From Schwartzia sp. (in: firmicutes) (GTDB taxonomy: Bacteria; Bacillota; Negativicutes; Selenomonadales; Selenomonadaceae): a DNA stretch of 47,611 nt. The stretch lies in NCBI GenBank assembly GCA_017444395.1, contig JAFSWT010000039.1:1-47611 (forward strand), written 5' to 3'. The position numbers and the translations under genes are program-made. Each line of letters begins with the position of its first letter. Position 1 is the first letter of the stretch. The notes below the pieces were generated by a model that was not told where the DNA came from, did no database searches, and worked only from the letters and a program-made list of their open reading frames with translations. This document shows, in pieces, positions 15,985-24,614 of the stretch.

Positions 15985-16012
15985 GCTTAGCAACCGCCCG
16001 CAGAACGCCCGG

Positions 16013-19000
16013 TCAGAAAAGCGCCAGCTGGTCACTCTCCGGCAACCCTTCCAGGCAGCCGTGCGCCTTCAGGAGTTCAATGCCCGTCTTGGTGACCGAG
16101 GTGCGTTTCCGGAGATCGGCCATCGAGGTGAAAGTACCCTCCTTGCGGGCTTTGACGAGGCTCCGGGCGGCCACGGCGCCGAACCCCTTCATGGACGTAA
16201 ACGGTGGCAGCAGCGATTTTTCCAGCAGGATGAATTTCTCAGCGTCAGAGCGATAAAGGTCGACGTGCTCCACCGCGTAGCCCCGCAGATACATTTCCCA
16301 GGCGAGCTGAAGGACGATGATGAGCTCTTTTTGCTGGTCGTCCGGCTTCTCCACGGCCTGGAGCATGTCCAGCGCCCGCCGCACCGAATCCTTGCCACCG
16401 GCGATGATCGTCACGTCGAAAGCGTCGGCGCGGATGGAGAAATAGGCGGCATAAAAGGCCAGCGGGTAATGCACCTTGCAGAAGGCGATGCGATAAGCCA
16501 TCATGACGTAGGCCGTGGCGTGGGCCCGGGGAAACAGGTACTTGATTTTCTGGCAGGACTCGATGTACCACTCGGGCACACCGCCTGCCCGCAACTTTTC
16601 CACCACCTCCGGGTCGATGCCCTTGCCCTTGCGGACCTTCTCCATCGTCTTGAAGGAGAGCAGCGGATCGATGCCCTTGCGGATCAGGAACAGCATGATG
16701 TCGTCGCGGCCCGAGATGGCTTCCTGCAACGTGCAGGTACCGGCGCGAATCAGCGCCTGAGCATTGTCAAGCCAGACATCGGTGCCGTGGGAAAAGCCCG
16801 AAATCCGCACCAGATCGCTGAAGCAGGACGGGTGCGTGTCGTCGATCATCTGACGGGTAAAGCTGGTGCGGAATTCCGGGATGCCGAAGGTCCCCGAGGT
16901 CGCCCCGAGCTCTTCCGGCGTCAGCCCCAATGCCTCGGTGGAGTGGAACAGCGACAGCGTCGCCGGGTCGTCGAAAGGAATCGTCTTCGGGTCCCGGTGC
17001 GTCAGTTCCTCCAGCATCTTGATGACCGTCGGATCGTCGTGGCCCAGATTGTCCAGCTTGACGATGCGGCCGGAAATCGAGTGATAATCAAAATGGGTGG
17101 TAACGGTGTCAGAATCGGCCTTGTTCGCAGGCCGCTGAATAGGCGAGAAGAAATGGATGTCCATGTCTCGCGGCACAATCATGACGCCGGCCGGATGCTG
17201 TCCCGTGGTGCGCTTCACGCCCATGCAACCGTTCGCGATGCGCTGGATGAAAGCGTTTCGCTTTTTCTGGCCCCGTTCCTCGTAATACTTCCTGGCGAAG
17301 CCGAGCGCGGTCCTGTCCGCCACGGTGGCGATGGTTCCGGCCCGGTAAGCGTTGTCCCGGCCGAAGAGTTCCGTCGTGTACTTTTGCGCCCGGGCCTGGT
17401 ACACGCTGGCGAAATTCAGATCGATATCGGGGACCTTGTCGCCGTCAAAACCCAAAAAGACCGCGAAAGGAATGTCATGGCCGTCCTTGATGAGGGGCGT
17501 GCCGCAGACCGGGCAATCCTTGTCCGGCAGGTCGAAGCCGCTGGCGTAGGAGCCGTCGGTGACGAACCGGCTGTATTTGCAGTCCGGGCATCGCCAATGG
17601 GGCGGCAGCGGGTTGACCTCAGTGATGTCGGTCATGGTGGCGATGAAAGAGGAGCCCACGGAGCCCCGGGAACCTACCAGATAACCGTCTTCGTTCGATT
17701 TATGCACCAGCTTGTGGGCAATCAGATAAAGCACGGAAAACCCGTGGCCGATGATGGGTTTCAGTTCCTGGTCAAGCCGGGCCTGTACGATTTCCGGCAG
17801 ATTCTCCCCGTACATCTCATGCGCCCGCTGATAGGACAGTTCCCGTATCTGCTCCGCTGCCCCGGAAATCATGGGGGAATAGAGCTTGTCCTCCTCCGGC
17901 ATCGGATCGAGGCGTTCCACCATATCGCTGATCTTTTGCGGGTTCCGCACCACCGCGTCGTAGGCCAGTTCTTCGCCCAGATAGCGGAATTCCTCCAGCA
18001 TCTCCTCCGTCGTCTTGAGCCAGAGGGGCGGCTGGAGATCGGCGTCGGTGAAGCCGTGCCCCGCCATGATAACGGCGCGGTAAATGGCGTCCTCCGGGTT
18101 CAGGAAATGGACGTCGCCGGTGGCGATCAGCATCTTGCCCAGCTTTTTCGCCAGTTCCGCGACCTTCAGATTGATGGCCCGAAGATCATCGTCGTTCTTC
18201 ACATCGGGGAAATCGTCGCTACGGACGAGAAACGCGTTGTTGCCCACCGGCTGTATCTCCAGATAATCGTAGAATCTGGCAATTTCCAGCAGAGCTTCGT
18301 CGCTGCGCTTGTCCACGATGGCGCGGATGAGCTCGCCGGCCTCGCAGGCCGACCCCACGATAAGCCCCTCGCGGTACTCAGCGAGAATCTTCTTGGGAAT
18401 CCGAGGCTGCTTGTGGAAAAACCGCAGATGGGACAGCGAGACGAGCCGGTAGAGATTGAACAGCCCGGTCCGGTTCTTCGCCAGCAGGATGATGTGGTTG
18501 GCGTGCTTCTGTTTGTAGTCTTCACCGACGAGATAGCCTTCCATGCCGTAAATGACCTTGATATCGAGCTTGCCACCCTGAACGGTGTTCATCGCCTCAG
18601 GAAAAGCCTGCACGACGCCGTGGTCGGTGATAGCGATGGCCGGCCATCCCCAACTGGCCGCGGTCTTGATGAGATCCTTGGCGGAGACGACGGCGTCCAT
18701 CAGGCTCATCTTCGTATGGGCGTGGAGCTCCACCCGCTTTTCCTGTGCCTGATCCGCCCGCTTCACGGCGGTCTCGAGCTTCAGGCTCTCTGCCATCAGC
18801 ACCAGATCTTTCTCGTATGTATCAAAGCGCACGGTGCCGCGCACCCGGACGAGCTGGCCCTGCTTGAGCTGCCCCCGGACCTTCCCGAACTCTTCCTGGT
18901 CGCGGAAGAACACCTTGGCGAGGATGCCCTGGGTGGTGTCAGCGATTTCAAGCTTCAAAAGGGTCATGTTCGTTTTCTCGAACTTCTGGTCGCTGACGCT

Positions 19001-19759
19001 CTCCAGCCGGCCGGCAATGACCACGTTCTTTCTCTCGTTGGTGATATCCTCGATGGACGTGACTTCACCGGCCACGCCGCTGCCGAAGACACAATCCTCT
19101 GCCGTTTCCGCTTTTTTCCGGCGGCCCCGGCCGTTGCTGTTCCCCTTGGGAGGCGCCTCCGGGACAGGATGCGCGGCCGTTTCCATCGCTTTCTTATAGG
19201 CGTCCGTCTGGGAAATGACGGCGTCACTATCCACGGACCCTGCCGCCTCGCCGTCGCAGCATTCGCAGACAACGTCAGGATAGCAGCCGGTAATCTCTCC
19301 CATCGCTTGCTGCAGCCGCGCCGCTACCTGGCGCTCCTCCAGCATGGCGCCGGCAATGGTGCTTCCCACGCGCACCAAAAGACGCCCCTCCTGGAAGCGG
19401 CGTTCTGCCTGTGAGAGCAACGACCGGAGCAGCGGATTGTCAGAAGCGGCAGTAGCCGCCACCTGGCGCCAGGTCTTGGCCAGGGACGCCGCCAGATCAA
19501 GCACATTCTGATAGAAGATGACCTCGTCCAGATCGTGCTGCTCTTCGATATAGTGAGCCGCCGTCAGAAGCAGTGCCCGGTCAAGGCGCTCCCGCGTCTC
19601 CAGCAGGATCTCCCAGGTGCGACTGTGCGGCGAGACCTCCACGTACTTAATGAAACTGCTTTGGACGAGTTTTTCCTCGTCCGCTGTGAGCGTCATGCCC
19701 CGGACGAGCGTCCAGAGCGTATTGGTCCGCCGGGGAACGAGGCGGTATTTCTGCTGCAT
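16013..19759 (-). CDS. polC: DNA polymerase III alpha subunit, PolC type, lacking the exonuclease domain
   Basis: 1248 residues, the Firmicute replicative polymerase. Order: N-terminal domain; OB fold at about 245-335; PHP domain starting near 338 (RVELHAHTKMSLMDAV); polymerase core with a zinc site (CPDCKYSRF, then CPVCG, about 721-760) and the catalytic region KVPDIDLNF near 776; fingers and C-terminal region. In typical PolC a 3'-5' exonuclease of about 180-190 residues splits the PHP domain after a YGxE-x-LV segment. Here YGMEGYLV (about 404) continues directly into KQKHANHIILLAKN of the PHP domain, and no DxE-type exonuclease motif occurs anywhere. The length deficit against about 1440 residues matches that loss. 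The ATG at 19759 is preceded by AAGGAAG. Proofreading would need a separate protein. Confidence 0.95.
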   Translation of the reverse strand: MQQKYRLVPRRTNTLWTLVRGMTLTADEEKLVQSSFIKYVEVSPHSRTWEILLETRERLDRALLLTAAHYIEEQHDLDEVIFYQNVLDLAASLAKTWRQVAATAASDNPLLRSLLSQAERRFQEGRLLVRVGSTIAGAMLEERQVAARLQQAMGEITGCYPDVVCECCDGEAAGSVDSDAVISQTDAYKKAMETAAHPVPEAPPKGNSNGRGRRKKAETAEDCVFGSGVAGEVTSIEDITNERKNVVIAGRLESVSDQKFEKTNMTLLKLEIADTTQGILAKVFFRDQEEFGKVRGQLKQGQLVRVRGTVRFDTYEKDLVLMAESLKLETAVKRADQAQEKRVELHAHTKMSLMDAVVSAKDLIKTAASWGWPAIAITDHGVVQAFPEAMNTVQGGKLDIKVIYGMEGYLVGEDYKQKHANHIILLAKNRTGLFNLYRLVSLSHLRFFHKQPRIPKKILAEYREGLIVGSACEAGELIRAIVDKRSDEALLEIARFYDYLEIQPVGNNAFLVRSDDFPDVKNDDDLRAINLKVAELAKKLGKMLIATGDVHFLNPEDAIYRAVIMAGHGFTDADLQPPLWLKTTEEMLEEFRYLGEELAYDAVVRNPQKISDMVERLDPMPEEDKLYSPMISGAAEQIRELSYQRAHEMYGENLPEIVQARLDQELKPIIGHGFSVLYLIAHKLVHKSNEDGYLVGSRGSVGSSFIATMTDITEVNPLPPHWRCPDCKYSRFVTDGSYASGFDLPDKDCPVCGTPLIKDGHDIPFAVFLGFDGDKVPDIDLNFASVYQARAQKYTTELFGRDNAYRAGTIATVADRTALGFARKYYEERGQKKRNAFIQRIANGCMGVKRTTGQHPAGVMIVPRDMDIHFFSPIQRPANKADSDTVTTHFDYHSISGRIVKLDNLGHDDPTVIKMLEELTHRDPKTIPFDDPATLSLFHSTEALGLTPEELGATSGTFGIPEFRTSFTRQMIDDTHPSCFSDLVRISGFSHGTDVWLDNAQALIRAGTCTLQEAISGRDDIMLFLIRKGIDPLLSFKTMEKVRKGKGIDPEVVEKLRAGGVPEWYIESCQKIKYLFPRAHATAYVMMAYRIAFCKVHYPLAFYAAYFSIRADAFDVTIIAGGKDSVRRALDMLQAVEKPDDQQKELIIVLQLAWEMYLRGYAVEHVDLYRSDAEKFILLEKSLLPPFTSMKGFGAVAARSLVKARKEGTFTSMADLRKRTSVTKTGIELLKAHGCLEGLPESDQLALF

Positions 19760-19805
19760 CCCCTGACTTCCTTTCCTTGCGGTTGTTTTCTCGTCATATC
19801 GCGCC

Positions 19806-20411
19806 TTATTTCGGCGGATACAGCGCCTCGTATTTCGTACGGTCCCGGAGAACGTTCTTCACGTAGTCCCGTGTCTCCGGATACGGGATGCTGTTCAGGG
19901 AGTGGAACGTCAGCGGCCACCGTCCTTCCTCCATCCACTCCCGGACCTGGCCCCGGCCGGCGTTATAGGCGGCCAGCGCCAGGAAATCATTGCCGGCGAA
20001 TTCCCGCAGGAGCTCTGCCAGATACCAGACGCCGTAACGGATATTCGTCTCCGGCTCCCAGAGCTTTTCCGGCGTATAGTCCGTATCCTCGAGCTGCTGG
20101 GCAATCCACGCCCCGGTTTCCGGCATGATCTGCATGAGCCCCACCGCTCCCCGGTGGGAGAGCGCGTCCTTCCGGAATCGGCTCTCCGTCATGATGACGC
20201 TGGCCACCAGAGCACTGTCAACGCCATTGGCCCGGGCATACAGCTCCACCAGCTCCTGATGGGGATACGGGTAGATATAGCGGCGTTGCACCGGCGGTAC
20301 CTGGCTCAGGAAAAAGACGGTAAAAGCGATGACGAGCACAAAAAAAGCCGCGGCCAGCGCCAGCTTTTTCCGCTTCTCGGTCTCTCTCTGCCGAATCACC
20401 TGCTTGAGCAA
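19806..20411 (-). CDS. Membrane-anchored lytic transglycosylase, SLT family 1
   Basis: 201 residues. A basic N-terminus and one membrane helix (about 18-37) anchor a lysozyme-like domain that cleaves the glycan strand of peptidoglycan with 1,6-anhydro product formation. Catalytic Glu76 lies in IMTESRF; GAVGLMQIMPETG and AAYNAGRG are the standard family motifs. The small size with only the SLT domain is typical of Firmicute forms. The start is TTG at 20411, preceded at proper distance by GGGGAGGAAA. It sits between coaE (62-base gap) and polC (46-base gap), so it is likely part of the same transcript. Confidence 0.92.
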   Translation of the reverse strand: MLKQVIRQRETEKRKKLALAAAFFVLVIAFTVFFLSQVPPVQRRYIYPYPHQELVELYARANGVDSALVASVIMTESRFRKDALSHRGAVGLMQIMPETGAWIAQQLEDTDYTPEKLWEPETNIRYGVWYLAELLREFAGNDFLALAAYNAGRGQVREWMEEGRWPLTFHSLNSIPYPETRDYVKNVLRDRTKYEALYPPK

Positions 20412-20473
20412 CCGTGTTTCCTCCCCATGAGATTACGGAAAGCGTTCTATGTCGTTCTTCCCGCGCCAAACAT

Positions 20474-21085
20474 CTATTTCGCGGCCCGCCGGAGAAGGCG
20501 GGTCCAGGCGTCGTCCACCTGAGCCCGGGTCTGTGCCACGGTGCCGCTGTTGTCGATGACCACATCCGCCCGCCGGTTTCGCTCTTCCGGCGTCATCTGG
20601 GACGCAATCCGGGACCGGGCTTCGGCCTCGGTAAAACCGTTGCGCGCCATCAGACGCGCCAGCTGTATTTCCGGCCGGGCATAGACGACCCAGGCTTCGT
20701 CGGCCATATCCTCCCAGCCCGCTTCAAAGAAAAGCGGCACGTCCAACACCGCAGCTGGTGCCTTGTTTTCCCGGCAGACCGCCAGACGGCGCACCGTTTC
20801 TTCCCGAATCAACGGATGGGCCATGGCGTCCATCCATTCCTTTTCTCCGGCGTCAGAAAAGACAATGGCACCGATGGCCCGTCGATTCAACGTTCCGTCG
20901 GCATTCAGCGCCCGCTCCCGGCCATAGCGGGCCACATATTGCTGCCAAAGGGCCTGCCCTGGCTCTGCCAGTTCCCAGGCTATGGCATCCGTATCCAGAA
21001 TATTTGCTCCGTAGTGTTCCCGCAACCAGTCCGAAACCGTACTCTTGCCGCAGGCGATGCCGCCGGTAAGTCCGATGATGACCAT
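20474..21085 (-). CDS. coaE: Dephospho-CoA kinase
   Basis: 203 residues, the last enzyme of coenzyme A synthesis, phosphorylating the 3'-hydroxyl of dephospho-CoA with ATP in the cytoplasm. The P-loop is GLTGGIACGKST at residues 5-16, and LDTDAIA is the substrate-side Asp motif. Further conserved pieces are DVPLFFEAG and a C-terminal VIDNSG. The ATG at 21085 follows GAGGGG. It stands 9 bases after mutM; the pair mutM-coaE next to polA is a common Firmicute arrangement. Confidence 0.95.
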   Translation of the reverse strand: MVIIGLTGGIACGKSTVSDWLREHYGANILDTDAIAWELAEPGQALWQQYVARYGRERALNADGTLNRRAIGAIVFSDAGEKEWMDAMAHPLIREETVRRLAVCRENKAPAAVLDVPLFFEAGWEDMADEAWVVYARPEIQLARLMARNGFTEAEARSRIASQMTPEERNRRADVVIDNSGTVAQTRAQVDDAWTRLLRRAAK

Positions 21086-21094
21086 AGTTTCCCC

Positions 21095-21922
21095 TCACTT
21101 CTGGCACTTTGGGCAATAGTGGGTGCCCCGGCCGCCGATGAGGACGCGTTGGATGGGCGTGCCGCAAGCCAGGCAGGGCGCACCGGTTCGCTGGTATACC
21201 CGGAGCTTGTCCTGGTGGAGTCCGACGTGCCCCTCACCGTCCCGGTAATTGCGGATGGTGGTGCCGCCGTCCTCGATGCCTTCCCGGATGACTTCATTGA
21301 CCGCGGCGTGAAGTCGCTTTACTTCAGCCGGAGAAAGCGACGACGCCAGTCGTTCCGGATGCAGTCCCGCCCGGAAAAGAGCTTCGTCAGCGTAGATATT
21401 GCCGAGGCCACCGACATATTTCTGGTTCAACAAAAAGCTCTTGATCTTCGCCCGGCGCCCCCGGGCGATGTCACCGAGATACGCTGTACTGAACGCCTCT
21501 GTCAGCGGCTCCGGTCCCATGGCCATCATCGACGCCAGCCGCGGCAGTTCTTCCGGCCGCAGGGCATAAAGTGCCCCCAGGGTCCGGGCGTCGCCGAAAA
21601 ACAGCGCCGCGCCGTCAGCGAAACGGACCTCCGCCCGGACAAAGCCCATGTCTTCCGGCACGCCGTTGTCGGCAAACATCAGCTCCCCGGTCATCTTCAG
21701 ATGGACGATGAACTCCGTCGTGTCGTCCAGGCGTAGCCGGAGATACTTGCCCGTCCGGTCGATTTCCCGGATGGTCCGCCCCGTCAACCGGGCCGCGAAC
21801 AGATCCGGCTCCGGCCACTTGACGAGTCGCGGCAGGAATACACGCACCGCCATGATTTCCCGGCCAATGACATGACGCGCCAACGAGCGGCGCACGGTCT
21901 CGACCTCCGGCAATTCCGGCAT
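21095..21922 (-). CDS. mutM: Formamidopyrimidine-DNA glycosylase
   Basis: 275 residues, the bifunctional glycosylase/lyase that removes 8-oxoguanine and formamidopyrimidines. Pro2 (nucleophile) and Glu3 are present in MPELPEVETVRR, and the catalytic Lys is probably in IVHLKMTGEL. The helix-two-turns-helix region (FLLNQKYVGGLGNIYADE) and the C-terminal zinc finger (CLACG, then YCPKC) are intact. The ATG at 21922 is required by the Pro2 chemistry; 18 open codons upstream are therefore not part of the protein. It is followed closely by coaE and preceded by polA, a DNA-repair grouping. Confidence 0.96.
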   Translation of the reverse strand: MPELPEVETVRRSLARHVIGREIMAVRVFLPRLVKWPEPDLFAARLTGRTIREIDRTGKYLRLRLDDTTEFIVHLKMTGELMFADNGVPEDMGFVRAEVRFADGAALFFGDARTLGALYALRPEELPRLASMMAMGPEPLTEAFSTAYLGDIARGRRAKIKSFLLNQKYVGGLGNIYADEALFRAGLHPERLASSLSPAEVKRLHAAVNEVIREGIEDGGTTIRNYRDGEGHVGLHQDKLRVYQRTGAPCLACGTPIQRVLIGGRGTHYCPKCQK

Positions 21923-21986
21923 TACCCTTTCCTTCTTTCCTGTGCCGGGCTCTTGTTCCGTACCCCGGCCGGACAAGCCCGTCCTC

Positions 21987-24605
21987 TTATTTCGCCTCAG
22001 CCCAGTTCACGCCCCAATGGATATCCACCGTCAAGGGCACGGAGAGCGGCGTCACTGTTTCCATCGCCTGGCGGACGATTTCCGCCGCCTGAGCCGCTTC
22101 GTCTTTCGTGACCTCCAGGACCAACTCGTCGTGGACCTGGAGCAGGATGCGGCTCTTGAGGCCGGCGTTCTTCAAGTCCTGGTAAGCACGAATCATGGCC
22201 AGCTTGATGATATCCGCCGCTGATCCCTGAATCGGCGTGTTCATCGCCATGCGCTCCGCCAGCGAACGCTGCTGGAAATTCCGGCTGTGGATGGCCGGCA
22301 AATCACGCCGCCGGCCAAACATTGTCGTCACATAGCCCCGTTCATGGGCCTCCTGAACGACCTTATCAATGAAATCCTTGACGCCCCGGCATTTCTCGAA
22401 GTAGCTTTCAATATACCGGGCCGCCTCAGCCCGGGAAATACCCAACCCCTGGGAGAGTCCGTAATCGCTGATGCCATAGACGATACCGAAATTGACCGCC
22501 TTGGCGTGACGGCGCAACAGTGGCGTCACTTCCTCCGGCGCGACCCCGAACACTTCCGCTGCCGTCCGGGTATGGATGTCTTCACCCTTCGTGAAGGCCT
22601 CGACGAAATTCCTGTCCTGGGAAAGATGCGCCAGAATCCGAAGCTCAATCTGCGAATAATCTGCCGACAGCAGGAAGTCATAGCCCTCGCCCGGCGCGAA
22701 GAATTGGCGGATGGCCCGCCCTTCCTCCGTCCGTACCGGAATGTTCTGCAGATTCGGGTCCGAGCTCGAAAGACGCCCTGTTGCCGTCACCATCTGATTG
22801 AAGCTCGTATGAACCCGGTCCGTGGCCGGGTCGATGAGCCCGTCAATGGCGTCAAGATAGGTGGATTTGAGCTTCATCCAGAGCCGGTAAGCCAATATCT
22901 TCTCGATGATGGGATGGGCGTCCCGGAGTCGCTCCAATTCCTCCACGTTGGTGGAAAAGCCGCCGGACTTTGTCTTTTTGCCTCCGGCGAGTTGCAGCTC
23001 ATCGAACAGGACCGCACCGAGCTGCTTGGGAGAATTGATCTTGAATGTGTGGCCCGCCAGGGTATAGATGTCGCTCTCCAGCGTGGCGATGGTATGACCC
23101 GCCGCGTCGTTCTGCTGGCGAAGCTGCGCCCGGTCCACATAGATACCGGTCCGCTCCATCGCCGCCAGAACCTCCACCAATGGCAGCTCGACCTCGGCGT
23201 AGAGCTTGTCCAGTCCCAGCTCTCTGAGCTTTGGCTCCATGACCTCCCGGAGCCGCGCCGTCACCATCGCCTGCCCGGCTGCCCGCTCTTCTTCGGTCAA
23301 TGAGGGCGGCAAGGGGGCAATATCAGGGGCGAAGACCGCTCGCAGGCGATCCGGACTGCCCGCCCCCTGGGACGGCTCCAGCAAATAACCGGCCAGCCCC
23401 GCGTCAAAGAAGGACGCGGATGCGCTTCCACCGGCGTGGTAAAAGCTTTTGAGGTCAATCGTCGCCCGGCGGACCGTCTCGTCCCCCAGCAACTGCCAAA
23501 TTGCCGGCCAGGCGGCTCCGCCCGCGGCTGCGTATGCCAAATGGTCCTTTACCGCCAGCCCGGCACCTGTCATAACGACATGCGGCACCCGGCCACTGTA
23601 GCAGCCGATAAAGGCAAAGCCGCCGGCCGCTTTCACCCGCGCCGCGAAGTCTTCCGCCGCTGCTACCGTTTCCAGGCGCTCCACCGACAGCTTCGGCAGC
23701 TCCGGCACCGCGAGCGCCAGCGTGGGACCGCCGCCCGGGTAGAGCTTGCTGAGGCCGCGCCGAAGCGCTTTCAGATCGTATTTTTCGCAAAAACGGGTCA
23801 GTTTTTCCATATCCGGCGTGATGGCGTAGGATGCCGGCGTAAACTCCACCGGCGCGTCGCGGACAATCGTTGCCAGACGCTTGGAAAGCACTGCCAGTTC
23901 CCGATTCGCCGCCAGCTTTTCCTGCAGCTTCTTTCCCGGGACCTCGTCAAGCCGGTCCATGACCGCCTCCAAGCTGCCAAAGGTCAGGAGCAACTTCGTC
24001 GCGGTCTTCTCTCCAACGCCCGGCACACCGGGAATGTTGTCCGAAGAATCCCCCATGAGTCCCTTGAGATCGATGAGCCGGATCGGCTCGAAGCCGTATT
24101 TTTCCCGAAAGGCCGCCTCGTCAAACAGGATCATCTCGGAAATGCCTTTTTTCGTGAACAGCACCTTCGTGTCCGGGCCCACCAGCTGCAAAGCGTCACG
24201 GTCACCGGTCACGACCAGGGATTCATAGCCTCCGTCCGTCTCAGCTTTCGCCGTCAGCGTACCGATGATATCATCCGCTTCGAAGTCGTCCATCTCCAGG
24301 AACGGGATGCCCCAATCCGCCAGCAGTTCCGCCAGCAGAGGCACCTGGGAGGAAAACTCCGGCGGTGTCACCTGCCGCGTCCCCTTGTACGCCGGATACA
24401 GCTCGCTGCGGAACGTATGCCGGCTCTTATCGAAGGCCACTGCCATTCCGTCCGGGGCATAGTCCGAGAGGAGCTTCAGCAGCATATTGGCGAAGCCAAA
24501 AATGGCGTTTACAGGCGCGCCATCCGGCGCCGTGAGCGGCGGCAGCGCGTAAAAGGCCCGGAACATCAAGCTGCTCCCGTCCAGGATCATCAAACGTTTT
24601 TTCAC
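21987..24605 (-). CDS. polA: DNA polymerase I with inactive 3'-5' exonuclease domain
   Basis: 872 residues. The N-terminal 5' nuclease (1-290) has MILDGSSLMFRAFYAL, FEADDIIGT and LKGLMGDSSDNIPGVPGVG. The polymerase domain (about 470-872) has the standard motifs SADYSQIELR, RRHAKAVNFGIVYG and LQVHDELV. The middle domain is the 3'-5' exonuclease fold but lacks its acidic residues: where proofreading enzymes have a D-x-E motif this protein has FAFIGCYSG. The later Asp motif also seems lost (IDLKSFYHAG). Bacillus Pol I shows the same loss. The start is GTG at 24605 after GAGGTGA. It repairs gaps and removes primers. The upstream neighbour is the L,D-transpeptidase gene, 9 bases away. Confidence 0.96.
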   Translation of the reverse strand: MKKRLMILDGSSLMFRAFYALPPLTAPDGAPVNAIFGFANMLLKLLSDYAPDGMAVAFDKSRHTFRSELYPAYKGTRQVTPPEFSSQVPLLAELLADWGIPFLEMDDFEADDIIGTLTAKAETDGGYESLVVTGDRDALQLVGPDTKVLFTKKGISEMILFDEAAFREKYGFEPIRLIDLKGLMGDSSDNIPGVPGVGEKTATKLLLTFGSLEAVMDRLDEVPGKKLQEKLAANRELAVLSKRLATIVRDAPVEFTPASYAITPDMEKLTRFCEKYDLKALRRGLSKLYPGGGPTLALAVPELPKLSVERLETVAAAEDFAARVKAAGGFAFIGCYSGRVPHVVMTGAGLAVKDHLAYAAAGGAAWPAIWQLLGDETVRRATIDLKSFYHAGGSASASFFDAGLAGYLLEPSQGAGSPDRLRAVFAPDIAPLPPSLTEEERAAGQAMVTARLREVMEPKLRELGLDKLYAEVELPLVEVLAAMERTGIYVDRAQLRQQNDAAGHTIATLESDIYTLAGHTFKINSPKQLGAVLFDELQLAGGKKTKSGGFSTNVEELERLRDAHPIIEKILAYRLWMKLKSTYLDAIDGLIDPATDRVHTSFNQMVTATGRLSSSDPNLQNIPVRTEEGRAIRQFFAPGEGYDFLLSADYSQIELRILAHLSQDRNFVEAFTKGEDIHTRTAAEVFGVAPEEVTPLLRRHAKAVNFGIVYGISDYGLSQGLGISRAEAARYIESYFEKCRGVKDFIDKVVQEAHERGYVTTMFGRRRDLPAIHSRNFQQRSLAERMAMNTPIQGSAADIIKLAMIRAYQDLKNAGLKSRILLQVHDELVLEVTKDEAAQAAEIVRQAMETVTPLSVPLTVDIHWGVNWAEAK

Positions 24606-24614
24606 CGTCTCACC

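Noticed and set aside
15566-19414. 1282-codon open frame on the plus strand opposite polC
   Set aside because: The minus strand carries all polymerase motifs; the plus frame has no recognisable domain and runs through the decayed region.
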